DNA of 64,000 nt from Phytophthora sp. 'mugwort' (lineage: Eukaryota; Oomycota; Peronosporomycetes; Peronosporales; Peronosporaceae), in assembly GCA_033558025.1 (NCBI GenBank), contig JAUCEF010000017.1:4278001-4342000 (forward strand), given 5' to 3'. Shown here piece by piece: positions 44,300 through 55,722 of this stretch. Position 1 is the first letter of the stretch, and each line of letters opens with the position of its first letter. Position numbers and translations under genes: made by a program. Under the pieces are notes generated by a model that saw only the letters and a program-made list of their open reading frames with translations, was not told where the DNA came from and did not search any database.

Positions 44300-46690
44300 G
44301 TCGCTTCAGGTGAAGCACTTGCTTAGGAATGTACAAACTGAGACAACTCAAACTAGAAAGAAGAACTACCAAGACCGAGGTATTGGATCCCGTCTCGGTG
44401 GCTACCATCCGGAATCGCAGTTCCAACAAATTTACGACCTCTTTTCAGCTTGATGATCTTCGAGGGCAGGCTGCATTCCTCGTTTCTCACTATGGATGAA
44501 TATCGTCACATCTCCGACCACATTGAGCTTACTATTGATATTATTGACAAATAAATTGGCTGTCATGTCTTTAGTTCTTGTTTTAGCGAATCAAATTGAA
44601 CTACTCGATCATTTTGGCTAATCAGACAGATCCCGGATTGATGAAAGCGCACAGCCACACCTCCGACATGTTGGGCCGGAGGGAGATATCAAGTTATTGA
44701 TATCCCTCTACAAATTCCAATCACTCGCATATTTCTCGAATAACGGCCAGTCTCCGGATCCCCGACGCCAGATGAGCCTAAACGACCTCGCACCGACCAG
44801 AACGAAGCTTGCTCGCAAGTGCGCATCTCGCTCGTTTCTGTTCCTCGAGGAGGAAGACGTAACTTGGGAGTACCTGGAAGTGGCCATGCAGGCGAGCGTG
44901 CCGCAATCGTCCTGGACGTTGTGGTGGCCAAGTTCGGCATGCACCTCGCCTTCAAGGACGGCCGTAGCGGCAAGCGATTGACCCGAAACCCGGTCATGCC
45001 GTACTACCGACAGACTAAGAACCGGCGGTTGGACCAGTTCCCTCAGCATCGGGCAGCTAATGACGAGACATTGCTCAAGAAGGGCCAAGTTCTGGACCGT
45101 TATCACTTGAAGAGAGAATCGGGAGCCTTTGCTAATAAATCTCCTGCGTGCACGGAGAATGCGCTCAAGCAGATGATGATGTATTTCTATTCGACTGCTG
45201 TTACCTCCGCGGATTACCAAGACGATGCTCAACTGTACTTATTCTGGTTCCTTTTTTGCAAGGCTAACCTGTCGATTGGTGCGGGCGATATCTTCTTCGT
45301 GGCTTCATGCGGATCAAGAATGCCGAAGAACATGGCCTCTCGCTATTTCATGACGACGACTTCACCACGTGCCCGCTGCTCGCGATTGCGATTGCACTGG
45401 TGACTTAAGCTTCTCCGACGGCATCGCTACTGAATCAGCTTCCTGCAACTCATGACGTTTCCCAAGCCGCTCTAACACTTGCTACACCTCTTATCGACTT
45501 GATCGACCACCGGTGCGGTCTAGCTAAATCGTCTCGCTCGGATGGAGGCAAATATTGACTATTCGCCGGGCATCCACAGCTATGTCAACCGTGCCTAGGA
45601 GAGAGTCGCTAAACCGACTGGTGTGACAGAGCGTCTGACATCACATCCCTTTCGACGCGGCGGAGCACAGCATGCAAATGGAGCCGGCATGTGTGCAGAG
45701 AAGCGTGGAACATGACAGCGACGAAGCAAGGTCTTCGCGTACGTCTACAACACACCGTGTGGAGACCATAAGGTTGCTCGCGTCTTTACTGGTCGAGATC
45801 TCAATCGAATCGTTTCGCTCTTGTCGCTAGATCCATTCGCCGCCGACACCCAGACGAAGGTTCGGACCGCGGAAGCGGCGCTATTCAACGCATCCTACGG
45901 GCTTAAGACAGCAAAGTACAACGTGAACGGGAGGGTTATCGACACGCTCATCGATTACCTTCTGCGAGATTATCCGTCCCTGAAGCGTCTCAACGCAGAT
46001 AGCCAAGCTGCCAAACGACTGGAAGCATGCACCAGCGAGAAAGGCTTCCGTCAACGACCTTCTAGCTTCGTCATCGTACTTGACCTGTAACACGAGCACA
46101 AGTCCCCAAACCGACGTAGCCAAGGCCCAAGACAGCACGACCGACATCACCAAGCACCCCATATTCCTTTACCAAGCTGCCTTAATTGAGCAGCTAGTTC
46201 AGGTCACCACAAGTTCGACGCTCGTGTTTCTACTATGGAAGCTAAAGTATACAACAAGGCGTAACCAGCACCAGCAGCAACGTAAGGCGCAAGTGAGAAC
46301 ACAACGAAAGAACTACTAGCAAAAAAGCGCCGTACGGGTGCAACAACATATATGAGGGAGGTATGGTTCTCCTGGTACACCCAGGACCCTCGCATCTGGA
46401 GCTCGGCCGACTGCCCCACTAAACACACGAGATCCACCAGCAATCTTGTCGCTGCGTTCTTGAAGGTGCTCCTCGCTGAAGGCTTCGTGCTTGACGACAG
46501 GTCGCCGCAGTGCCGAGACGATGTCCTGGAACCTGGCTCAACCGCTGGGAAGGAGCTGCTGTCGTATCTATCCGAGCACAAGATCTATGTCTGCGGGGCT
46601 CAGAATGTCCTCAAGTCCATGCGTAAGCTTCACAACGGCGGCCATCTAAACTCGCTCATCCAACACTACAAACAAATTCAAGCACCGATC
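44300..46690 (+). pseudogene. Crypton-type tyrosine-recombinase element with GCR1_C-like domain
   Basis: Plus-strand frames read as one decayed recombinase. A core part (VVAKFGMHLAFKDGRSGKRL, YYRQTKNRRLDQFPQHRA, then MRIKNAEEHGLSLFHDDDFT and CPLLAIAIAL) is followed near 45,640 by LTSHPFRRGGAQHANGAG, which carries the His-x-x-Arg of tyrosine recombinases. The candidate nucleophile Tyr is in FAYVYNTP. Then come SLDPFAADTQTKVRTAEAAL, a helical linker and, at about 46,350-46,690, EVWFSWYTQDPRIWSSAD with SNLVAAFLKVLLAEGFVLDD. These resemble the GCR1_C DNA-binding domain that accompanies oomycete Cryptons. Stops at several points make it inactive. Cryptons integrate by recombination without terminal inverted repeats, so ends cannot be fixed here. 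Confidence 0.68.
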
Positions 46691-47094
46691 GCATTGTTGA
46701 TCCTACATCTGTCATACTACACATATTTTCCTTGGGTTAATTTTCCGCAGCGTAATTGCGCAGGCTTTGCCTCTGTGTCATCCTCGCCCTCCGTTGCAAT
46801 GTGTCCTTGTATCGATGTTCTCCTTGACGCTCGCCACTTTGCTATCGAAACTCCATTGTGCGCACCACTCCCAGACGGGGCCTACGAAGAATGCAGCTAG
46901 ATCCGTGAAGGTGTTCAAGACCCTACTCATCACTGCTAGCAAGATGCACAAGATTCACGTGAGTAATGAGGCCATTCGTCATCTGCGGCTTACCATGAAC
47001 ACGACGGTCGCCTCCTTAAGCCTTCACCCCGACGTCTCACCGCCTCGCTCGCCGTACGGAAGAAACACAGGGTCGGCCTAAAAGAGGTACGGGA

Positions 47095-47352
47095 GTGGTT
47101 GCGCCTTCTGCCTACGCGGATGACGACGTCTCGGAGCAGTCCACTGACAAAGACCGTAAGTTACTGAACTGGAAGCGTGCGAAAACGGTTACGTACTACT
47201 TGGTCGACCGGAAGCCAACTTGGGAGCCAAAGACCCACTTGAACGCGAAGCTTATCGCTGTCTTCGAGGAAGAGCGCCGCATTCTTGTCCGCAAGACGTT
47301 CTTTAAATACGAGCCTGTGGAGGACAACACGCTGAACGACACGGAACAATAA
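47095..47352 (+). pseudogene. Unassigned ORF fragment downstream of Crypton
   Basis: An 85-codon frame (alternative start codon, no upstream ATG nearby) reads LLNWKRAKTVTYYLVDRKPT and LIAVFEEERRILVRKTFF, with protein-like composition. No family recognised. It is probably the tail of a repeated element. Confidence 0.3.
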
Positions 47353-48659
47353 GCAGCAATACAGTAAGGTGGAAACGGCAGATGTATTTTAAGACCTTTA
47401 GTAGGTGAGTGGTGTGTGGATTACCCCGTAGTGAGCACTAAGCATAACTTCCGAATGGAACAGCAAAGCTAACCTCGTAACAGAGTACGCGAATATGTAA
47501 TTTGAGTACAGGATCAAACACAAAGCTAAACCTCCTTGCGGAACACAATGTTAACCTCAACACAAGCTAGCAGACCACGCATAAAAAAAAAACAGCAGAG
47601 TGCGGCCGCATATCGCACACGCATGCATACATACAAATATGCATTAAACCCGAAGTATTGGGCCAGTGGGCAAGCGGGCGACTTGTGCGTTGCGAGAAAG
47701 AAAAGAAGAGTGAAGCTGCTTCTGCCTCTGCGGCAGCCAGAAGACAGACGTTTCAATAAACCTCATTTTTGAGGTTGTACCTACATGTGCTGTGCAATCA
47801 CTCGCAAGGTGGCGTATTTACGCGTAACAACTATTGTGAAAGGACCAGGCTCCCCAAATAGCGGACCCCCATTTTCTGGCGAGGCCTCATTTGCTAATAT
47901 GCTGTGGAGCGCTCACATGTCTCCGCGCCAGTGTTAGGCTAGAAAACAGCCTGAATCGTTTTAGACGCTTTCTCGACCCACATCCGTTCAAAGCCTATGG
48001 TGCCGTCTATAAACTTGATTTAATCTGCCCTATAGCACACCCTCTTGGCGCACATCCTGACTTAGATCACATAACATCAAACACAGCTTCAAGTTAAATA
48101 CGCAACCTTTACACTACTTCAGCCTGTCTCTGCGCGGGGCGAAGCCCCTCGGAGGTCGGAGACTCTTTTATGAGGAGGTGAAAGTAACATGAAACGACCA
48201 ACGGGGGAGAGCGGTTGAGAGCGCGCGTAGCACAGCAAACCAGCATGGGTGCCCGGGAAGCAGGGCTGCGTGGTATTTGCGGAGGCGGGCCTAGCTCCGA
48301 GCTTTCCAGCGAGTCGAGCACTGTAGCGGGCCGAATTTAAATATTTTCCTCGCAGGAGCGCAGCGACTGCCTTTGCGAAGCAAAGCCCGATGCCATCGGT
48401 CCTCGGAAGGGTTAGGGTAAAGAAAGGTGGGAGACCTACAATACAAAACTACAATCTAAACCACAACTGTGACGATCCTAGATGGGCACAGCAACACACG
48501 TGCCTTTTTACTAGCGCTGAAAATATTCGTGGCCTTGAATTGGCGGACATGTTATCACATCAGGAGAACTCAATAATCCATTTTCGTGAAGGGAGGCAGC
48601 AGGAAACTGCTCCCACTGAAAATTACCATGTTGAACATCGTTATCCCTACATAATGCAT
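47353..48659. other. Gene-free spacer
   Basis: No recognised coding region. The stretch 48,110-48,390 is GC-rich with small palindromic patches such as GCGAAGCAAAGCCCGATGCC, but I cannot assign it to an element. Confidence 0.4.
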
Positions 48660-49060
48660 AGGTGATGAGCGAACCCTTTCAGTTTGCAATTAATTGGCGA
48701 CCTCCGCGTACAGCGCAACAACAGTCGTAGAATATCGCTGCAAACAGAATCCAGCAAGTAAAAGCGTACCCTTTCGGAGCATGCGTAAGGGATGGCGGTG
48801 TCAGCAACCATGGTCTGCATGGTCTGTTCGTAGTCAAGGTACCCTGCTCGCATATGGTTCATGAGGTTTGTGTAGCCTCTGGAGGTGTTCTGGGCTATAA
48901 TGCTTGAGTTGAGGCGGCACAAAAAAACGATGAGAGGATCGCTGCAGCGCTTTGCCTGGACGAACAGTGCGGGCAGAAACTTCCAGGAAGCGTTCAATTC
49001 GTCTGTTTGCAGGAGCACGTTAGTGGTATTCACGAACTCTTTGAAGAAGAAACGACAGAA
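48660..49060 (-). pseudogene. BED-finger fragment of a hAT-type element
   Basis: The minus-strand ORF contains FLCRLNSSIIAQNTSRGYTN followed by LMNHMRAGYLDYEQTM, reminiscent of the BED zinc finger of oomycete hAT proteins (C-x2-C ... GYTNL-x2-H), although the first Cys pair is incomplete. The rest of the transposase is missing. Confidence 0.45.
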
Positions 49061-49108
49061 AGTGGCGTTGGGAACATTGTGGCTCGGGGGCTTGCTTGTT
49101 TGAGAATG

Positions 49109-49172
49109 AAGGAACCAGTTGTGGCTGGCTAGCTGGCTGACTGGTTGTTGGTTGTCTGGTTGGATGGCTGTT
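49109..49172. repeat. TGGCTG/TGGTTG low-complexity tract
   Basis: A stretch made of repeated TGGCT, TGGTT and CTGG units without a fixed period. Confidence 0.6.
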
Positions 49173-49399
49173 GGGGCGTCCTATTCTTTATCAAGGTGAC
49201 CAGCCGACGTCAATTCCATCCAAAATGAATTGGCTGCTGGCAATTCATTATGGCCATTCTCCGGCGATCAACATTCCATTAATTGAGAATCAGGGCTTCA
49301 ATTCATTGTCATGCAATTGACAAGTGCATAATGGATTGATCATCCCTGTCTCATAGCCTCTTGATAACGAGGGTTTCCGACCTTGTGAAGCCCTTGGCT

Positions 49400-50140
49400 T
49401 ACCCATTGAACACGGTAAAACTGATACGTATGGAAAGTTTCAGCAATGGATACATGCGGAACAATAATGTACACTTAAACCCTACTGGAACAGTTGCTTT
49501 TTATTTCTTTGGGCGCTTTCGCATCGACTTAAAGCCCTGCAATCGTTCCGCCGCGCTCATATTGGTACGACATCAAATGTTTATATGGAAAATCAATCTC
49601 TTACGAAACAGACAAGAACGGCTATGAAGCGGCTTTCAGACATCTCGGGCTGACATTTAATAATAACACACATCAACAGACAGCAAGGTGTATGACAGCT
49701 TGAGAGCGCTGATGTTGACATATCTCAAACTCGCAGATACGGGCTGTGGGGTATGAATACTGTGAAGGCTGTATACGCCGCTCCGTTAGCTAGAGTAGCT
49801 ATTCGCGTGCTCTCTGGCAATCCACCAGAGTCTCGTCTGTTATTAATTAAACCGCTCAGCTGCTGTTCCACTTGATGAACTCCTACTAGACGTTTTCCAG
49901 GTCTACACATGCTCAAACGAAAACTATTAGGAGGAGAATGGGAACGAAACTTTGCTGGACGTGGATTCATTGAGTTGCTGGGGTACTTACGCGTAGTTCT
50001 GGTTCAAGATGCCTCCGTACTGTTTGAGTATCTCTCTGCTAGGATAAGAGACAATCACAGTTTTGGTGAAAACGTTCAGCAAAATTACACACAACGTTTT
50101 GCCGCTCTGCAGGCAGATAAACACCCCGTCGAACCGTAAC
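49400..50140 (+). pseudogene. Tentative Ndc10/Crypton-like DNA-binding remnant
   Basis: Two plus-strand segments recall the Ndc10-type domain found in some Crypton-like elements: NPTGTVAFYFFGRFRI (about 49,480) and GYLRVVLVQDASVLFEYLS (about 49,980-50,040). The part between them is full of stops. The match is by motif shape only and should be treated as weak. Confidence 0.33.
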
Positions 50141-50341
50141 TTCAGTGCCTCTCTTGACTGAACAAATTTGTACCCAACATGCCACCGTAATGAACAAACT
50201 AGAATCAAGATACGTAGATTTGGTAAACTTAGTGCAGCAGACACAAGGACATCTCATTTTATTCTTCAAGGTGAAGTTGTCTTCTGACGGTAGCCTCTAC
50301 CAAATGTTAACATCAATATAACCCCTACAAACTCGGTTAGT

Positions 50342-50382
50342 CACGCAATGAATACTCCCGACTCGGGAGTATTTATTGCGTG
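50342..50382. repeat. 20-bp inverted repeat, 1-nt centre
   Basis: CACGCAATGAATACTCCCGA at 50342-50361 and TCGGGAGTATTTATTGCGTG at 50363-50382 are reverse complements at 19 of 20 positions. Related bits (ATACTCGTAGTATCCCGGAGTAT) occur 50 bp further right. Confidence 0.75.
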
Positions 50383-51326
50383 GCCCTACATTACCCAGCA
50401 ACAATACGTGCCGTCTTATACTCGTAGTATCCCGGAGTATAGCATGAGCCGTGGTGTGGTTAACATACGTCAGCTGTGAACTGAGTGGCACGAGGGCTTG
50501 GCAAGCCGACCTTCTATTGAATCTCTAGAGCGTATATACGGCACCAGATGGCGCTCATCTACAAGAGTGCCAAACGATTTTTTTTTTCAAGACGGGTGTA
50601 TGTCATCAAATAGGTACGGAGTTCAGTGCAATGTGGTCGGTCCGTCTAGTCTGCAACTAACAGGGCTGGGCTGAGTGGGGGGGGCAGAAGTATCGACGCA
50701 TTCGCTAAATGGTTATGCAGTGCAGATAATACGCCATAGCGAGGCCTTCCCCATTATGAGTACGTGATAGCACGTCGAGTACCTTTATGTTGTCTCAATT
50801 TGTGGCCGCCTCGGTACACATACAGTGCCTTGGTATGATTCTAGAACCATTAACTTCTGCTAGTATTAGTATTCTTCAAAATCCTGCCCAGGAGAAGTCT
50901 CAACATCGCTTACCCTCGCGTCTCGCTTCTGCCCGCTGCGTCTTGGACGTTTTTATTATGCACATCACGTCTCGTTTCTGCCACAAATGCATGCTTCTGG
51001 AGTAGGGTCTTGCGTGCACCGGCTTATAACTCGGGTACTGACGTATCTCGTAGCCGTCAAACCACATGGCCATCTTAGTGCTATTGATGCGCGACTAGCA
51101 GCACCGATTTGCCAGTTCGGGTTCGAACGGATTACACGGAATAGTAGCCAGGTTTCCAATATTTCGAGCCCCCTAACAAGCCACCAATTTGAAAGGGTTT
51201 CTATTTCGTAGAGGACGTTTGCACATAAAAAAATGGCCACTGGTACATTCGCGTAACATTTAATTAAAACGTCGAAGTATGTATTGGACTAATCGTCGCA
51301 TATGACTGGTTTGGCAGGCTATGTTT
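50383..51326. other. Spacer with LTR-like fragment
   Basis: No gene. The sequence ACAAGAGTGCCAAACG near 50,560 resembles, in reverse, part of the LTR edge at 14,490, hinting at a small LTR fragment. ATTACACGGAATAGTA at 51131-51146 is shared with 42,712-42,727. Confidence 0.35.
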
Positions 51327-52692
51327 TTAGCGGGGTGGGGATGATCCATCCAATACGATCTTCAGGGGTAGCCAACCGGAAATGAGGAGGGTTTCAATGG
51401 GGTAATGTTGCACCAATGTATTGATAAACACTATTCTACAATAGAACCGAAATAAAACTGCGCTGTTAGAAACTTTCAGTCCTGCCGATCTGCTGCCTGC
51501 TCTCTCATCCATGAAGTCGATGTCATCGAGAGCATCGGCAAGCTCTCCTCCCACATTTTCACCTTCAGCATCTGACGTCGGTTGTGCTGCCCAGGCTTGT
51601 TAGAAAAGAGCGCCGTACACGTCGTGCAGCCAAATGCAACGCTGGGTTGGGTCGTCATGAAAGCCCGCCGCTGCAATTGAGACGTCGATCATCAGCTGTG
51701 GTGTGTCCTTCCATGGTCTTGTCACCAATCACAGACTATCCGCCCGCTAGGTGGCTTCGGGTTCCTCTAGAGGTGTACTGATGGAATCCAAGATCTCGCA
51801 GTTGTCGATCGACGAATACAGCAGACCGCTGAAATGACGTCATGCCGATGTCATCAGACTGGACATATGGCGTGAGCCCCGCTGGGATTACACACAATTA
51901 TTTGTCACGACTTGCACAGTTGTTCTTGACAGCCTGGAGGTATGCGCCCGCATGGTGTCCCAAACGCTCACCTTTCTATCGGCCTCGAGAACGCGCAGGT
52001 AGAAGAAATAACACAATTCAATTGCAGACAACTCTGGGTCGGCTCATGCTTTCGGTTGGAAGGCAAAGCAACAGCCGTTAACTGCCTTTAGTTTTCGAGA
52101 GCCCTTGGCATGTTTATAAACGACGACGGGAGCCAGCTTGAATTCTTCCGCGGTCACAGCCAAAGTCACCGCCACAGTATCGAGCAAACCCTGTTACGTT
52201 GGCAACCACGTGGCGAGCACTGTGAGCTTCAAACGTTTGTCCATGATCATCTGCAAAAACCACCACAGTCTCGTCCATAAGTATGATATGCTTTGGATTA
52301 TACGCTGGCACCTGCTCACGAACGTAACCGCATGTACGATATGGCTTTTCCAACAAGTTGGTCGTCGATGAGAGTCGTAATGCCCATGTGGCGGGGGAGT
52401 GGCAGATCCTTCCGGTGCATGAAAGTTTGCTAGTGGCGTGATGCTTCAAAACGCGGCACGGTCCGGCGTCGGTGCTCGTGTAGATGAGAAGAACTTGCGC
52501 TGCAATCCATGCCCTCCTGACCTTCTCCTTCATTAGTATGCGGTTGATGATGTTGTCAAGTAATAGATCTTCTACTCCATTGAGGATAGGCTTTCGCACA
52601 CCTCCCTTAAGCCGATTTGAGGTTGGAGTAGCCAGATGTATCTCGCTACGTTCTCGCCACCACTTGCGCACCGTTTCAGCATCCCAACCCAA
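51327..52692 (-). pseudogene. pogo-like DDE transposase, decayed
   Basis: Reading down the minus strand: an N-terminal part starting MGWDAETVRKWWRERSEIHL with DLLLDNIINRILMKEKVRRA, then VPAYNPKHIILMDETVVVFA (first catalytic Asp block, about 52,300), then GQTFEAHSARHVVANVTGFA. A frame change leads to further segments including VWDTMRAHTSRLS (second Asp region, about 51,940), and an acidic C-terminus (DALDDIDFMDE) at about 51,500. The order matches DDE_1 pogo/CENP-B transposases common in oomycetes. Stops and frameshifts inactivate it. Confidence 0.65.
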
Positions 52693-52849
52693 GACTTCGG
52701 AAACTCTTCACTGCTCTTGTTGGAATTCTCCCGCCCTCATCGGCGATCCATGCTATCACCTCCTGCTTCCTCCTCATATCGATCGAAGCTCACTTATGGG
52801 TTCATCGTCAACTCGAATGAAAGGATTGGACACCGGACATGAATGACCG

Positions 52850-53495
52850 TCCTGGCGACAAGTGCGATGAACGCATTGGATGGACGTGCTTGCTTGGACT
52901 TGCCTTGAGTGCAATTACGGATGTTACTGTAATATATCGAATATAAGACCGAGCTTCTAATATGTGAAGGGTTTGTGTTTCGTAGGGCGACCATTAAAAC
53001 CCTACGGGATACTAACATATGCGGGGTTCCAATTCAGTATATTCGATTAGATGACCATGAAAAAGCTGTTCGGGCTTGACTGCGCTATCGGATGTTTTCA
53101 TCGGTTGGTCTGGGAACGCGTAGCACTCCTGCTCATCCGATGCGCTTTGTGGCCCCGTCACGACCAGTATTTAGGCCGGTTCCTAACATCATCACATGGG
53201 AGTGTAGGGGTAAGGGGTGATCTCGGATCAGCGTCGTGTCAGTCCAAACAAGATCATGCCCTGAAAGATCATTCAAAAACTCCTCCAGAACAAGCGCGCA
53301 GCGGTGCGTTGAGTGGTTGGTGCTGTTCTGGTGAAGATGGCGACGCCAGGAATGACTGAATATCGTGTCAGTCGCAGATGGACTGTCATACAGAAGCCTG
53401 GCTGCTAGGGCATTGTCTCCCCGTCTACATCGGACAACTACAGTACGTGGACCGTCGATCAACTGAAGCTGGCGTGAACCGCATGCAAGCTCGCT
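52850..53495. other. Spacer right of pogo-like element
   Basis: No gene is supportable. It contains a 20-bp direct-repeat partner (52966-52985) of sequence left of the pogo-like element. A 141-codon minus-strand ORF (53558-53133) has no recognisable motif. Confidence 0.4.
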
Positions 53496-54461
53496 GTGAC
53501 AAACAATATGAACAAGGCTGATCGAGTCACTATTTTGCGAGGCTACGATAAGTCCCAAGCTGCTATGGAGCTTCCGCTAGATCACCAGCGCCTTCGCAAA
53601 CACGGCCATGAGACGGGGGCTGACAAAGTCGAGCGTCGAACGCGGCACTGTTTGTTCCGCCTGTTGAACGTACTCTACGCAGAATCATTTTTATTTTTTG
53701 AGCGCTTCATCACACCGGGTATGCGCACTCGGCGAGGGCTGGATGAAGGAGGTCGACAGTTCTGGGAAGAAGTTGCAGAGGCTTTCGATACAATCAACGA
53801 CAACTTCGATCGTCGTTTGGCCGATGACTCACTGTTTGATGGGATAGAACGGCATCAGATCACAACACATTCAGGATCCAAGCTGAAGGGGATGTGGAAC
53901 GAGTGTAGTGCGCGGTTTTCGGCAGCAGGAGGAAGATGTAAGCTGTCTGGATTCCATGACGAATTCTGGAATTTCTGTCAGGGTGATAAATTCGCTAGGT
54001 ATGTGCATCTATGGTGCGAGCATCGCGGATCGGGCCGTGAGTTATGAAGATAATGAAGACGATGAGTCGAGAGAAACACAGAAGGGAAGCAGAAAAAGCA
54101 AGACGATAGAAGGGATAGCTTGGATGCGGTCGCGGTGCTAATCGATGAAGTTAGTAAGCGTGTGGACATTGAAGCATCCAGTAATACGGGTGTGTTCATT
54201 GAGGAGAAAACGGCAGTGGCCCGTTTAACTCGGGAGAAGATGCAGAGAGACGTTTTAGTGGAGAAACCTGTCTGCAGTCGATGGGTTACTTGCTCGGCGT
54301 CGTCAAGCGCTCTTTATCCTCGACAGGCAGATTCGTGACTGTACAGCAAAAGGCATGGATGGCACGGACCTCACTCGCGAACGTGAAGCTGCCCATCGCC
54401 GCATTCAGAACGCCCAACTGAAATCCGACGAGTTGCAAGATCATATTATGAACAGATAATA
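53496..54461 (+). pseudogene. Conserved oomycete-type ORF of unknown function, broken C-terminus
   Basis: The first 183 codons read without interruption. They include CLFRLLNVLYAESFLFFERF, GRQFWEEVAEAFDTINDNFD, then HSGSKLKGMWNECSARFSAA and FHDEFWNFCQGDKFARYVHL. I associate this W/F-rich pattern with a repeated family of hypothetical oomycete proteins, possibly transposon-related, but cannot name a function. After a frame change the C-terminal part continues (LDAVAVLIDEVSKRVDIEAS, then ARQALFILDRQIRDCTAKG and a helical tail ending DELQDHIMNR at 54,461). Helical C-termini of this sort suggest a coiled coil. Whether the first part alone is still expressed is unknown. Confidence 0.5.
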
Positions 54462-54503
54462 CAGTTAGTTACGGCTGCGCATAGAGGTTGGTCTAGCTAT
54501 GTG

Positions 54504-54571
54504 CATATATTCCGCAAAGTTGTTCAGATCACGTCTATGAACGTGATCTGAACAACTTTGCGGAATATATG
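54504..54571. repeat. Perfect 31-bp inverted repeat with 6-nt loop
   Basis: Arms 54504-54534 and 54541-54571 are exact reverse complements (the left arm begins CATATATTCCGCAAAGTTGT), with loop CTATGA. RNA from either strand would form a long perfect hairpin. It lies between a plus-strand ORF and the 3' end of the Harbinger pseudogene. Confidence 0.9.
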
Positions 54572-54763
54572 ACCATTTACAACTGGAAGATAGGGTGGGC
54601 TGGTATCTTCGGCTACTGTCGGTGAGAAGCTGCAGTACTCCATTGCGTTATATTCTTTAATATTTAATGGCGAGTCCCTCGTGAACGTAGTCAACCGCTA
54701 AAGGCCGATTGAATATTTGCCATTTATTCACAAGCAGGCCAAACGCCATTTCTATTCGAATGC
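54572..54763. other. Short spacer
   Basis: No gene; AT-rich flank of the Harbinger pseudogene. Confidence 0.5.
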
Positions 54764-55722
54764 TTAGTTGTGAGAGACAAAAACTACAATCAGATAGTCG
54801 TTCGACTTGATTTCAGGCTTCGTAAAGGGCACCAACACGAACGAGGACAACGGATACGCGTTGTCGCCAATAACGTAATATACAAATGGTAAATTTGCGA
54901 TAGCCATATTCGAGGGCCATTTCTTAAACGCGACACTGTCGGATACCTTTCCAGGAGAGTTAAAGCGATAACCTGTAAATCGACATGCAGCTTCGCACAT
55001 AGCTTGAACATTGATCCCGTGACGAAGATAATTCCCCGAAAAAAAAGCAGATACGTCAGGTACCTCGCGCGACTTTGGAGCCTCGCCGCACAGCCATCCG
55101 TCACACAACCCACCCACCCGGTCAATACACTCTTGCTAATATCTGCAAACGGCGAAGCTGCACGATTGATGGAGACGTTGTCGTATACTGGAGCAACTAT
55201 TCGATAACTTGAGTGAGCACATATTGCCTCCATTACCTCCACAACAACAGCGTAGAAATCGGACTTGCTTACACCTGTAAACGAATGTTTAGACCCCCCG
55301 CTAGCCGCGATACTGTCATTTGAACTTTGTTCGCTGGCGTTATCGGTCCACCACCGGTTCTGTTCTGCGACAAACTTTGTCACGCTCCAGCACTGGATTT
55401 AAAGTCTCCTCCAGCTCTTCGAAGGCTGCTACTCCCATTCTGTAGTAGCGCTCAGAGCGCTTCGCCTGGACTAATCGATCCCGACAAGGCTCCCACTCCA
55501 ACCGTTTCCGCGGGAGTCCCGCGGCGGGACTCCTTTTGATCAGCGCCGCCGGCGAAGCTCATGCACAGCTACAGCTGCAGCGACATACACGATAATACCA
55601 GACACCTTCACGATGTACTTCAGCGAATGGAGTAATCCGTGATCCGACAGTGACTGATGATCTTTAATTGGGATCACGGGGATTGACATATGTATTATTA
55701 TTAACCAATGAACGCTCGACAT
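54764..55722 (-). pseudogene. PIF/Harbinger transposase (DDE_Tnp_4), frameshifted
   Basis: The 5' part in one frame includes FTGVSKSDFYAVVVEVMEAI and SINRAASPFADISKSVLTGW. The catalytic part continues in another frame: FFSGNYLRHGINVQAMCEAA, then FNSPGKVSDSVAFKKWPS and VYYVIGDNAYPLSSFVLVPF. The GDNAYPL segment and the SG-Y-G-NVQA block are diagnostic of Harbinger DDE transposases. At least one frameshift near 55,120 and stops in the N-terminal stretch kill it, and the C-terminus ends at 54,764 before the final catalytic Glu. The MADF/Myb-like second protein usual for this superfamily is not nearby. Confidence 0.8.
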
